Below are positions 47,990 through 59,477 of a stretch of DNA of 64,000 nucleotides, piece by piece. Source of the stretch: Brachionus plicatilis (lineage: Eukaryota > Rotifera > Eurotatoria > Ploima > Brachionidae); contig QEOQ01000114.1 in the NCBI GenBank assembly GCA_010279815.1, positions 904,203 to 968,202 on the forward strand. The letters run 5' to 3'. Below the pieces are notes generated by a model. It ran no database searches. It was given only the letters and a program-made list of their open reading frames with translations, and was not told the DNA's origin. Positions within the stretch are counted from its first letter, which is position 1. Each line of letters begins with the position of its first letter. A program made the position numbers and the translations under genes.

Positions 47990-50900
47990 TCACGAAACAA
48001 TCATAGACTTAATAGTCTTAATCTTGGAATTTAGGCTTTCATTTTGTTTCCTTAGCAAACCTAGCTTTGCAACAACTTTTTCGCATTTTTCATGACAAAA
48101 CTTGAGCTGATTCTCTAAATTTGACGAAGCACTGCTCGCTGTTTCGTCCAGCACCACACTTTCACTCATCAATGAACTTGGCAATGCGGACACCATCGAA
48201 ATCTCCGACTGGGACCTCAGACCACACAACTCCTCTTTTATTTGCACCAAATTCGTCTCTTTGCCAACCAACTCAGCATTCAAACAACTTATCTGATTTT
48301 CGTAGTCACTACGCTGCTTTTCAATCCATTCCTTGAGGCCACTTATCTCGCATCTCATGTCTTGGTTCATTTTTTCCTTCTGTCCCGCCAATTCTTCCAG
48401 ATAGAAAATTTTTTTTAACAAATTCTCCACCTCGCACTCTTTTTGCACCAAACTTTCCAATTCGGTTTGACACTCAGAGTCGATTTTGGCCACTTTTTGA
48501 TTTTGGCCCATGACTTGCTTTAGCTTGGCTTTGAGCTTCAGATTTTGATCTTGGACAACTTTGACTTTTTCCCTAAGCTCATCGAGCTCGACTTTTGTCT
48601 CAGTATCAAATTGATTTTTTTCCAACTCTTCAATCAAACATTTATATTGTTCATTTTGCAGCCTAAGACATTCAAGTTCCTGGTCTTCGGTCTGGCATTG
48701 TGTGCTGAACAACTCCAATGGATTAGTCTGGGCCTCGGTGTGCACCACTTGGACCACAATTTTTTTTTCCAAAGCCTCATCTAATCCCGCCTGCATTTGC
48801 TTTGTATCAGAGGAGATTTTTTGACTTTCCAAATGGTCTTCTTTGCTCTTGGCCAGCACTTGCTTCAATTTGGCCTTAAGCTTTAGATTTTGTTTTTCAA
48901 TGTGAGAATACTTGTCGGTCAATTGGTCAAGCTCGAGCTTCAACTGATCATTTTGGCTTTGAATTGACTCAAAATTAAGCTCGTATTGCTTGAGCTGATC
49001 AGTGTACATTTGATGAACATGGTTTGTCTTTTCCTCATTGTAGTCTTGTTTATATTGATCAAGGTTAGTTTGAGCACTGGTCAACAGAGAGTTCAATTCG
49101 TTGATTTGGTCTTCGTGGGTTGTTTTGAATTCTTTGTATTCGGCCTGAAGATTGTGGAATAGATGCTCGGCCAAGCTTGAACTGTCCATGCTGGATTTGG
49201 AGCTGTTTGATGGTGAGGCTCGTCCGTCATCCAAACACTGGCCCAGCTCGAACTTTTTGCACTTGTCTCTTAAAGCCAAGGCTTTCAAGCGCATTGATTC
49301 GTACTTTTTTTTCCAACTTTCGCTTTCAAAAGTCAATTTTTCAATCACTTTTTGACTTTCGATTTTTTGCTCATTTAAAAAGCTTTCCAAACTGACCAAC
49401 TGGTCATTTTTGACGGAAAGTTCAATCATTATTTGATCAATGTGAGCCTTGAGCTCAATTGTTTCGTCACTAGAAGCGCTAGTGCCCAGTAGCTGAACAT
49501 TTTCCAATCTAGTCTCTTGTTTGGATGCTTGACTCAGAGTCAATTCGTTTTCCAAATATTTGTTATTACACTTGACCGATTCTAATTCCTGATAAACATT
49601 TTTCAATTGTATTTGTAAAGACTCGATTAGTTCTTGTTTGGCTTTTAAGTCAACTTGAAGGTCCAAATCTTGGTGCTTAAGACCTTCGACTTGGTCTTCG
49701 TTTTCTGATTTGTTTTGGGAGCCTTGTGCCCAATCGGACACAGCCTCAAGTTGTTCAACTTTTATCTTTACTTCATTTTCTAATTCTTTAATCTTCAATT
49801 CAAGCTCTCCAATCGTAAACAACTGTTTTTCTTTTAGATTATTTAAATTTTTTACTTCCTGATTGAATTGCTCTTTATTTTTTTCGAAATCTGACAAGAC
49901 CACTTCATTTTCTTTTTTCAAAACAACAATTTCTTCATTCAGACTATTTATTTTGGCTTCAAGAGACTCAATTTGAGAACTATTGTCTTTTTCGGTCTCC
50001 AGTTTTGCAGGTACACTTGAACCCCAGTCGGACAAAGCATCAATTTGTTCATCTTTTATTCTTACTTGACCCTCTAGATCTTTGATTCTTGATTCAAGCT
50101 TTTCTTTTAAACTGTTAGCATTCAAAATTTCTTGATCAAATTGCTGCTTAATTTTTTCCAAATCAAAAACAACCAATTCTTTTTCCTTTTTTAAGGCTTC
50201 AATTTGATCAATTTTGTCTATGTTTGCTTGAGACTTTTGGGGAAAACCGGCACCCCAGTCAGACAAAGCATCAATTTGTTCATCATTTATTCTCAATTCA
50301 TTCTGCATCAATTCTATTCTATTTTTGAGTTCAGCAACCACCGAAACGTCCATTGAATCAATTATTTCCTGTTGTTGCTCGCATCTGGTCGTTAATTCTC
50401 CCATTTGATTCATTTTCTGGTTCAGCTGGGCCTCTAAACTAAATATTTGGTCCCTGTAGTCAAAATCCTGAGAAGTGTTCGATTTGTCAGATTTAAGCTC
50501 TTTGGACAAAAGCAAACGCTGCACATCCCATTTCAGCGCATTCAAACTTTCTTCCACATCTTTTTCTATTTTTTCCTGAGCCATTTTGGCGCCAAAATCC
50601 ATCAAAACATGCACATACTCACCATCCTCGGTCTGAGCCTCATTTGCCTGACACTTTGCCGAGTTCTTCAGCATCTGCTTCAATTTGGCCTTTAATTTAA
50701 GAGTCAATTTCTCATTAGATGCAAGCCTATCTCTTAATTGATCCATTTCCTCGCTCAAACTATCGAACTGACTCTCTTGATCGAGACTAGTCTTAGCCGG
50801 AATCCTGATCTCTTCCAGCTGTATTCTCAGACCCAAAATTTCGCTTTCATACTTTGACACTTTGTCCATCAAATCGTCATATTCTTTGACCCGTTGACTA

Positions 50901-53900
50901 TTCTCTATTTCAGACTGGTCCAGACCCAATGACTCGACAAAAAGTTGAATTTTAATATTGTTGGTCAACAGTTTACAATTGTTCTCGGCCAAAAATTCCT
51001 TTGCCTGGTTCAATTGTTCAATGAGCTCATTTTTGTCTTCCAGCTCAAGCCTCAGGTCTTTTAGCTGTTCATTCAAGGAGTTGATGTCGAGATAGAGGCG
51101 CCTTAGAGCTTCCAGCTCGTCCAGCTCTGGCTGAATTTCCTGCATCTTGATCTCGAGATCTTCGACCTTAAGTTCATAGTTGACCTTTTGGGTGTTTAGC
51201 TCTGAATTGCAGTTGGACAAGTGATCAACCTCAAGTTGAAGATCAGTCACCTGAGATCGCAGTTGTTCAATTTGGACATGGTTTGATTCCACCTGTTCAT
51301 TGAGCATTTGATTGCCGTTGACAATATCGGTAGCCTGGTGACACAGTTGTTCATAGTGGTCGGTCAGTTCTTGATTAGTTGTTTTCAGCTGTTCGTATTG
51401 AAGGCTAATTTGGACCAAGTGTGAGTTGTCTAGGCTAAGCTGTTCGTATTCGATGTTTAGATGGTGAAATTTTTGGTTGATTTCGGCCAATTCTGATTCT
51501 TTGGAGTTTAGCAGGGACCGGTAATGAGTGTCCAAGTCATGTTTTTCTTGGCTCAGTCGCTGGTTTAGCTGGTCTGCTGTGTGAAATTTTTTGTTCAAGT
51601 TTTCTTTTTCGATTCTGGTCTGGTCTAGCTGCGATTGAAGCTTTGAATTGTTGACTTGAAGATCTATCTTTTCTGTTTCTAGATTAACATTGGTTTTTTG
51701 AAGGTCTTGCATCAGGTCTTTGAATGTTTGGATCGAGTTCACCTCATCGCTCAGCTGTTGGATGCCAAAGTTTTTATTCATTTCTTTGATTCCTTTGGAA
51801 AAAAAAGATTGTGAAGCAAAATTTAAAAGAAAAAAAAAATTATAGACATTCAAGGAACGCAAATATTTTTATGCTATGTTCGGGATATGATCATTGGAAT
51901 TAACCATTTTTCAAGTAAATTTACGCAAAATTACTAATTTTACCCTAAAACTAAAAATTTTTTCAATTATGTGTTAATTTTGGTTAAATAAGATAAAAAA
52001 TTAATTAATTTTTTTAAATTAATTAAGTATAATGAAAAAAGTAAGAAAAAGTAATTTTCAATTTTATTTAATATTCTGTTCTATTCTGTGAAAAATATTT
52101 ATTTTTAATGTTTAAATAATTCTTTAACTATTCGACCAATTTCCATTTTTTTGAATAACAATTTTAATAACCTAATAGAAAGCTCTTAAAATTAATTTTT
52201 TATAATATTATTCAAATTACTTCTTTTACAGTGGTGATTTGAAAACAGTATTTTACGAAAAATTACGTAATTTTTGAGGATTTTGAGATAATTTTTGTAA
52301 AATTTGGTAAAATTCAAAATTTTTGAAAAAATGTCTTTTTTTTTCCAAAAATCGAATATTTAAGAAAGTTTTTATTATAACAATTTAAAATTACTATTTT
52401 TTTAACCAATTAATGAAAAAAAAAATTTCTTGAATTTTCGATTTTTAGAAATTAAGACATTTTTTCAAAAATTTTGAATTTTGAATTGGCTGTTTTGAAT
52501 TTTACCAGATTTTACCAAAATTATCTCAAAATCCTGAAAATTTACCTAATTTTTCGTAAAATACCTCTTTTTCACTTTTCGGATTTTACGTTAATTTACG
52601 TAAAATGTGGTAAAATTTGGTTAATTTACGGTATTTTACGTAATTTTTCGTAAAATACTGTTATCAAATCACCACTGTAAATGATTCAAATAAGAATGGC
52701 ATTTTTCTGGCGTTAACTTCTTGTGAAATGCAAAAATAGCTTTTATAGCTTGGGCTTCATTCTAAACCCTCTTTTACTTTTAAAAAATTTTTCATCCTGC
52801 TCCATGTCATTTCAATGACATATGATCTTAGTTTTATGTAAAATTCTTTTATGAATTTATTTCAATTAAATCGAAATTTATACCAAGAAACTTGGTCTGT
52901 TAAATTTTATACCTAGTTAACATTATATTGAATAAATTAAATTTTAATTCAATGACGGATAAAATAAGTCATTGTGAAATTTTGAACAAAAAATAAAAAC
53001 AAAATATAAAAAGTGCCAAAGCTTAAGTTTTGAAGGACCAAAACATGTTCTGTAAATTGTAGCATCTGATACATCATTTGTACCATCAATATAACTGATT
53101 CTGCAAGACTCTGCAATAAATCTGCAAAAATCAGAAAATAGTAAATTGGGGATACTACATTATATTAAAAATCCAATTCAACTTTAAGTGGTGGTACAAA
53201 AAATGTATCAGTTGCTACAATTTACAGAACTTGTTTTGGTCCTTCAGAACTTAAGCTTTGGCTTCGCCCCGGACCCCTTTGATTTTATCTTAAATTTTGT
53301 TAAAATAAATCTGACGACGTTTTACGCATTGTCAATATATGGTTAATTTTAAAATTAGATTTCTTTAACTTGCAAATTAAATTGTTTTAAAATTTATTCT
53401 TTTAAAGTAAAAATTAATAGTGAAAAGAATTGAAAAAGTTGAAGAAAGTTGAATAACTGTAATAGTTGAATAATTGAAATAATTGAGAAAATTGTTAAAT
53501 ACAAATTGACCCAAAGTTGAAAAAACATTTTTCAAATTTGAATAATTTTTCAAATTGCCCATGACTGAAAATTTTTTTTACATGATTCACATTTTAACTA
53601 AAAATTAAAAAAAATAAGAATCAGTACATACCTTGTTGATAATTGGTACAAGTCTTTTCCAACATTTCAATTTTAACCTTCAAAATATCCAATTGATGTT
53701 CGTAAAGCGCTTTGATATTTTTGATATTATCCGAATCGAACTTGTTAATATTAGACATGTTCAATTCTTCGCCATTTTGGATCTCATCGTCTCCACTTTG
53801 TCCCAAGCTTTCCAATTTTAACTTCAATCTATTTATTTCTTTACTTTTCTCAGCTAGTACATCCTCAAAGTAAATTTTTCCTTCGTGCAAATTTGCTTCA

Positions 53901-56653
53901 AACTGAGCTATCTTAATTTGCAGGTCTGTCTGTTTTTCATTTAGGCGCTTTTCCAAGTCAGTATGCGCTTTTTTCAATTCGTCTTCCAATCTTTTCGTTT
54001 TTTCATTCAACTCTCGAATTGTTTCGTTTTGCTCCTCAATTAACTTCTGCTTACTATTCAAGTCTTCATTCATTAATTTAAAAGATTCTTGCTTAGCTTT
54101 CAGCACTGTTTGGTTGCTGTTCTTCAACTCCTAATCATTAAAAAACATTTTAATATCTACTAATGGATTTCAGGCTTAAAAGACTACTCATGGTTGGCAA
54201 AGATGTTTAAAAAAAATTTTTATGAGATTTTTTTACCCATTGAATCAGCAAGATTATGACTAGATTTATAATTATAAATTTTAACTTGAGATTTACGCAA
54301 AAATAAAAATAAATTAAAATATAAAAATTAATTTTTTTATTTAAAGATGATATTAATTTATCTTTCAAAAAAATTTCTACAAAAAATCTAAAACTCGAAT
54401 AAAATTTAAGCTCAATATTTGACAAAAAATTTGGAAATTTGGAAATTAATGATGGTTCAAGTGGAACAACTATAAGGTTCCTACGCTAAATTGCTGGCAA
54501 AAGGATACAATTCTTGAAATTACAGATTTATTTTTTATAATTTAAAATTATTTTTTTAATTTAAATTAATATTAATATTTGAGCCGAGTCTAATTTTTAA
54601 AATATATTGGCTAATTAATTAAAAATTTTGTCATCCAACCCGTAAATTTATTTTAAAAAAATTATATAAAATTTGTAATTTTTTCAATAAAATTTTAATT
54701 TCTGAAGTTTTTTGAATTTTTTTAATCCGAACCAAAATATTTGACTCCGAGGAAAAATAATAAAAATGAAAATGGAAAAATTAAAAAGGGAAAAAATGCG
54801 CACAGGAATAAATTACAAATAATTAACTGATTGCCAAAATAAATTTCAATAATAAAATATAATATAATATTTTTTTATCTATTTATCTTATTTTTATTTT
54901 CATTTATTGTTTAGTTATTTATTGAATAAAAAATTATACAGTGGTGATTTGAAACAACGATTTGACCTAAATTTACAATAATTCACGTAAATTACCATAA
55001 AATATTAAATGAAATGGTAAAATTTTTTCAAATTACGGAAAATAACGAAAAAAAAAGGAATACAATTTCTTGAAAAATATAAATTTTGCAAACATATTTT
55101 CTTAAGAATCATGTGAAATTAAATTCGATTTTTTATGTAAAATTTGATGATTTTTCGAGAAAAAAAAGTTATTTTTAAGTTAAAAAATGTACAAGTTTGT
55201 TAAATTAACCGCTGCGGTCACAGACTCCGAATCAGTCAATAATTCAAGAAATGCTACGATGCTTTCATGACCAGTCACCAAGTTTTAAGCAAAAAAATTT
55301 TCTACTATGTACACCTCTCAGTTCCTTTTTATTTCTCTCTTACTTTTGTGTTGTAAATAATGTCTATTGACTCAAAAAACTTACAAGTTCTTCTATTTCT
55401 GTAATTTTCCTTGTATATCGCAATGTGCTACCATTAGCGACTTCCTAGTCGGCCGCCTACGCAAGCTTTCTTACCGTAGCTTTTATTATCATTAAGTTAA
55501 ATAATTTTTTATTACAAAAAAAACACAGAAAATATCAAAAAAAAATGTATAAATTATTTAAAATTATTAGAATTCTAATTTTTATTAGAAGAACTATTTT
55601 GAGTTAAATTAAAATTAAGCTTTTAAAAAAAATAATATAAAAAAATTAATGATTAGATAATTTACCGACATTTTCAATTACAATTCGAATTACCTTAAGA
55701 ATTTTTTAGAACTCATCTTTTTTGTTTGTTTGTTTGCTTGTTTGTGATAAAAAAATTATCAAATTACGGAAATTAACGTAAAATTTAGTAAAATCCTTGT
55801 ATCAAATCAGCACTGTAATCATAATAATAATTAAATGAAAAAATAAATTGAAAATATTAATTTTTTTATTTTTTAATTTGAAGAAGATAAATTTGTTAAA
55901 TCATTAACTAAAGTTTGTCTCAAATACTAATTTGTATTTTAGTTTTTAATTCTTCCATTTGAGCACTTGAAAAAAAAATTTTTTTTTAAATAAAATTTTT
56001 TTTTAAATAAAATTTTTAAGTTTCAATTTTTATTATTTTTTAATTTTGATGCACATTTGATCAAAAAACTGACATGACTTTTTTTGAAAAATAAAATTTT
56101 TTTTTTAAAATTAGTTCTTTTTACTCAAATCTTTGTGTCAATGGACCACAAATAAAAAAGAGAGTTACCTTGCTATTTCAAAATTAGTACTTACATAAAT
56201 GTTATTATTGAGAGATAAGATGACGTCATCCTGAGAGTTGATAGTCTGCTTTAACTTGTTTATATCACGTTCGTTTTCGCTTAACTGATCGAGTAGCTGG
56301 TTAATTTTGGCCTCTTTTTCGTTGATCAAAAATTCGATGTTCTCGTAGGGCAGAGAGCTCGAGCCGTTCTGGATCGAGGCTCGGAACCGCTTTTCGGTTA
56401 GCTCAAGCAGGCTTTGCTTTAGCTGAGAAATGACCGAGTCTTTTTCTTCAAGTTTGCGCTGATTTAAAGACTCGTACTCGGATAGGTATGTTTTGATGAT
56501 GTTTTTGAGATCATCGCTCAGGTTAATGCTGAGATTTACTTCGAGCTCGTCAATTAGAAACGAGTTTAAACTGGCAAAGTTTGACACCTTTAAATCAGAT
56601 AGACTGACATCTGAATGATTGGACGTTTTTTGTTCCACTGTTCCGTTTGACAT
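47990..56653 (-). CDS. Giant coiled-coil protein, golgin-like (3 exons)
   Basis: Complement of 47990-51792, 53632-54130 and 56195-56653, giving 1,586 residues. Donors are TAT-GTAAGT (phase 0) and CAAG-GTATGT (phase 1); acceptors are GATTAG-GAG and TTTCCAAAG-GA. Phases agree across both introns. The start is the ATG at 56653, followed by MSNGTVEQKTSNHSDVSLSD. Nearly the whole chain is heptad-like, rich in Glu, Lys, Gln and Leu. LKLKAKLKQ recurs near residues 687, 1293 and 1407, each followed by a Gln-Thr motif (EAQTE, EAQTN, CQTE). EQIDALSDW recurs near 830, 907 and 1003. There is no membrane segment, GRIP domain or motor. Length and composition suggest a golgin or centrosomal scaffold, which is inference. 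Both introns carry MITEs. An AATAAA lies 26 bp past the stop. Confidence 0.85.
52229..52677. mobile_element. 449-bp MITE in intron 2, TIR CAGTGGTGATTTGA
   Basis: TA flanks each end (52227-52228, 52678-52679). The arms run CAGTGGTGATTTGAAAACAG / complement, then TTTTACGAAAAATTACGTAA / complement, covering most of the element. It lies inside intron 2 of the coiled-coil gene. Confidence 0.85.
53015..53262. mobile_element. 248-bp palindromic MITE in intron 2
   Basis: Left arm GCCAAAGCTTAAGTTTTGAA and onward (GGACCAAAACATGTTCTGTA) is matched by the complement at the right, up to ACATTTTT...GTATCA. Outside the right end is a GC-rich stretch, GGCTTCGCCCCGGACCCC, not mirrored at the left. Confidence 0.75.
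54939..55815. mobile_element. MITE in intron 1 with nested LINE relic
   Basis: Ends CAGTGGTGATTTGA and TCAAATCAGCACTG, with TA outside both (54937-54938, 55816-55817). Same TIR as the intron 2 MITE. At 877 bp it is larger because it contains the LINE 3' fragment at 55205-55496. Confidence 0.75.
55205..55496 (+). mobile_element. LINE 3'-end relic nested in the MITE
   Basis: Starts with the last codons of a reverse transcriptase ORF (TAAVTDSESVNN, then after a 1-nt loss FKKCYDAFMTSHQ). It then has a 3' UTR with GCTACCATTAGCGAC, CGCCTACGCAAGC and CCGTAGCTTTTATTATC. The same words end the LINEs at 4170 and 39230. The GC content is visibly higher than the MITE around it. Confidence 0.75.
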
Positions 56654-58126
56654 TAAAAAATAACTTGCTTTATTGCTAACGTGTAATAATTTTTCTATCT
56701 ATTTATGTTTTATATTTTAAATTTTTTTTAAATATTTGGTATCTATGTACGAGTGAACTCGTTGCAATGCAGAAAAAATATGCGCACAAAAAATAAAAAG
56801 TAGATTTAGAATTGAAAAATAAATTGACTTGAAAAGTTTATTTTTGTACAATTTATAATTAATATTAAATTGAATTGAATTTATTATTAAAATAATGAAT
56901 CTCAATTCCTCTATTAAGCCTGATAATTGAAGAAGTACAATAAAAAAAAATTTCTTTTTTGAGATTAGCCAATTATGGAAATTTAAAATTACATTTTTTT
57001 TAGATATTCCTTAAAATAATTAAATCTTTGCTTATTATTTAAAAATAAATTGCGACCCCAGTGATGATAAAAATAAACCGAAAAAGTCATCAATTAATCT
57101 TTAAACTTTTTATTAAATCTCATATTTAAATTTTTTTTTCTAAAAGACAATAATCACTTAGGTTATAGTGCTTCTAAAAAAATCCAGAATTCCTAAAATG
57201 AAGTTAATTTACATTATATTTTTAAATTTAGCAAAACTGTTCCAAATGATCAATTTTATTTTGATTTTAAATAATTTTAATTTTAAAAAAAATATCTTGC
57301 CATTTTTTGTCCTTTTTGCCGCCTAATTTTTTATAAAATAGCACATTTTTATTAAAGATTAAATAAAAAATAACTAAAAATTAATTAGAAAATATAATTT
57401 TCATTTTTTATTTATTTTATGTGATTTTGACAAAATAAAATTTATATTTATTTTTATATATAATATATTCAGTGCTTTTATAAAAGTTCGACAATGTGCT
57501 AAATCACGTAATTTTACATAACATTACATTATTTTTAGTAAGCTAACGTAATCTTAAAAAAAAAAATTTCATTAACACTAGAAGCACCAAAATTTCAATA
57601 TAAAATATTGTATGGTCAGTAAAATAATGTTTATTTAATCAGTAAATATGCTTCAGTAAATTAATTAAAAAGAAATAGCAAAAATATTTATTTATTCAGT
57701 AAATTTATTGAATTTTCTTAGCCAAAGTATTTAAATCTGCAGTAAAATATGGTATGTTTTATTGTGTTTTATAATAATTTTACATACAACTTTGAAAATG
57801 AATTCAAAAAGTGCGATGTTTCAAATTTATTTTTTAAAAAAATATTTGGGGGTAAATTTTGCAATCTTATTATCAATGTTATTATTGAAATCTAAATATT
57901 CTATGTTTGGCATTACATATTTAGTTTTTATAGTTTTTAAAGAAGTTTTGATTTAATTAATTCTTTTTTCAAAAGAAAATCTGTTTTAAAAAACTGATCT
58001 ATTATTCAATTTAAAAAAAAAAACTCATTGGCTTTTTTAAATTTATCAAAAACAAAGAATTGATTAATCCGAATAAAAAAATTTAGCTTTAATTAAAAAT
58101 AGCTATAAAAAATAGATGAATTTAAT
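56654..58126. other. Upstream region of the coiled-coil gene, non-coding
   Basis: No gene. At about 57468-57560 a CAGTG end and ATTTTACATAACATTACATT words recall the fold-back element at 45199. At 57653-57716 and 57740-57868 there are sequences repeated at 62847-62909 (direct) and 62638-62767 (inverted). Confidence 0.4.
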
Positions 58127-58423
58127 TACCGTATCCTTTTGCTGAGATTATGTCTAAAATCAACACCTCCAATTTTTTGAAAAAACAACAACTTTTAAAG
58201 TGTCATAAGATGAAATTTTTTAAAATTTTTTCTAAATTTATTAAGACCTTATCAACACCCCACCAAACACCCTTCAGTTTTGAATTCTTTAACTTTAATT
58301 TATCTAAAAAACATATTCTTGTTTTTTGAATATTGGTCCTTCCTATAAAAAAAAATTTTTAAAGAAATGACAACACCATCTCCAAAAACGAAAATTTGCG
58401 CCAATCAGCAAAATGATACGGTA
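58127..58423. mobile_element. 297-bp MITE, TIR CCGTATC(C/A)TTTTGCTGA
   Basis: Left TACCGTATCCTTTTGCTGA and right TCAGCAAAATGATACGGTA are complementary with one mismatch. TA is the outermost dinucleotide at both sides, as in Tc1/mariner-type MITEs. The interior is non-palindromic and non-coding. Confidence 0.7.
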
Positions 58424-59230
58424 TAGAGTTTGCTTTCTAGTAAAGAAATATTCGGATATTAAGATGAAAATATTAATATTTAACTTTTTTAATTAAAAAT
58501 TTAATTTGCTTGTAGAGTGGCGCGGAAATCCACTACTTATAGAGTAAATGAGGCACGACATCTCATACCACTCAAACAATCATAAAAATTTCAGAAATTT
58601 AATTTTGAATTAAATGCTGTGAAAAGTCAGATTTTATTATCTTATCAAGTGATCAGTCCAAAAATTTGGCAAATTAAGCATTAAAAATTACATCCAAAAA
58701 TTTTTGCTCATTTAAAAGCGGATTTAATTAGCTTAATTCATTATTTGTTTGGAATCAAAGGACACCTAAAAAAACGAAGCTAACTTCAAACTTTTGTAAA
58801 ATTTTAATTTATTCGTCATCCAAGAACCCTCTTCAAAAACCCACAAATCTTTAGATTTCTTAAGACATAATCTATATATTGTGGCTTTGCGAAAAGAGCG
58901 AACATAACTAGTTTAATAAAAATTTTACATATAAACGCGATTTTGTAATTTTTTGTCAGATAAATCTACTGCTACTTCCATAAATTTCAAACTATATTTT
59001 ATTTAGAAAAACAAGAATAATTAACAGAGACTTTTAACAAAGTGTTTTTTCTAGTTTTTTCTTTATTTTTTAATGTGTTATTTTGGACTTTTTTGATTAG
59101 TAAGAATTAAAAATAGCTTAAGTTTAAGTTTTCTTTGCTATTAAATGAGGAAAATTTTCACAAAAGTTTTTCTTTTTTTTTGTTTAAATTAAAATTTTAT
59201 TTGAATTTTCCTCAAAGTTATTTACAATTT
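58424..59230. other. Non-coding, AT-rich
   Basis: No gene seen; only A/T-rich sequence. Confidence 0.35.
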
Positions 59231-59234
59231 TTAG

Positions 59235-59466
59235 ATTGACACGTTCTAAAAACATTTGGATGGACTTTATTGAATGTGAAAAAGTGTACTCGTCATTTAA
59301 AGATGATCAGTTTTATTTACAAAAAAAAGGTTTTTGTAAAATTGATATTGACAATGACCAAGACATATGTTATTTAAAACTGGTTTTTCAAAAAGAACCC
59401 ACATATATCAATGAGAATATTGAGTACAAACTTTCCAATTTTAAAGTAAATTACAAAAATAAATAA
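59235..59466 (+). CDS. Possible terminal exon, unrecognised
   Basis: After the acceptor-like ACAATTTTTAG an open frame of about 77 codons runs to TAA at 59464: NIWMDFIECEKVYSSFKDDQ, then DICYLKLVFQKEPTYINEN, ending KVNYKNK. It has no ATG at its start, so if real it is a 3' exon whose upstream part was not found. Its last 40 bases are repeated inside both arms of the adjacent palindrome. Confidence 0.3.
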
Positions 59467-59477
59467 CAGTCTTTTTT

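Noticed and set aside
48121..50695. Plus-strand ORFs inside the coiled-coil gene.
   Set aside because: They are short, overlap the long minus-strand coding exon and have no family features.
51793..51862. An N-terminal extension of the large coiled-coil frame that resembles a signal peptide (FFFLLNFASQSFF).
   Set aside because: It lies in intron sequence before the acceptor TTTCCAAAG. The hydrophobic residues come from the polypyrimidine tract, and the spliced phases from the two upstream exons agree.
47990..56653. Calling the coiled-coil protein a myosin, kinesin or a specific golgin.
   Set aside because: No motor head, GRIP domain or membrane anchor is visible, and coiled-coil composition alone does not identify a family.
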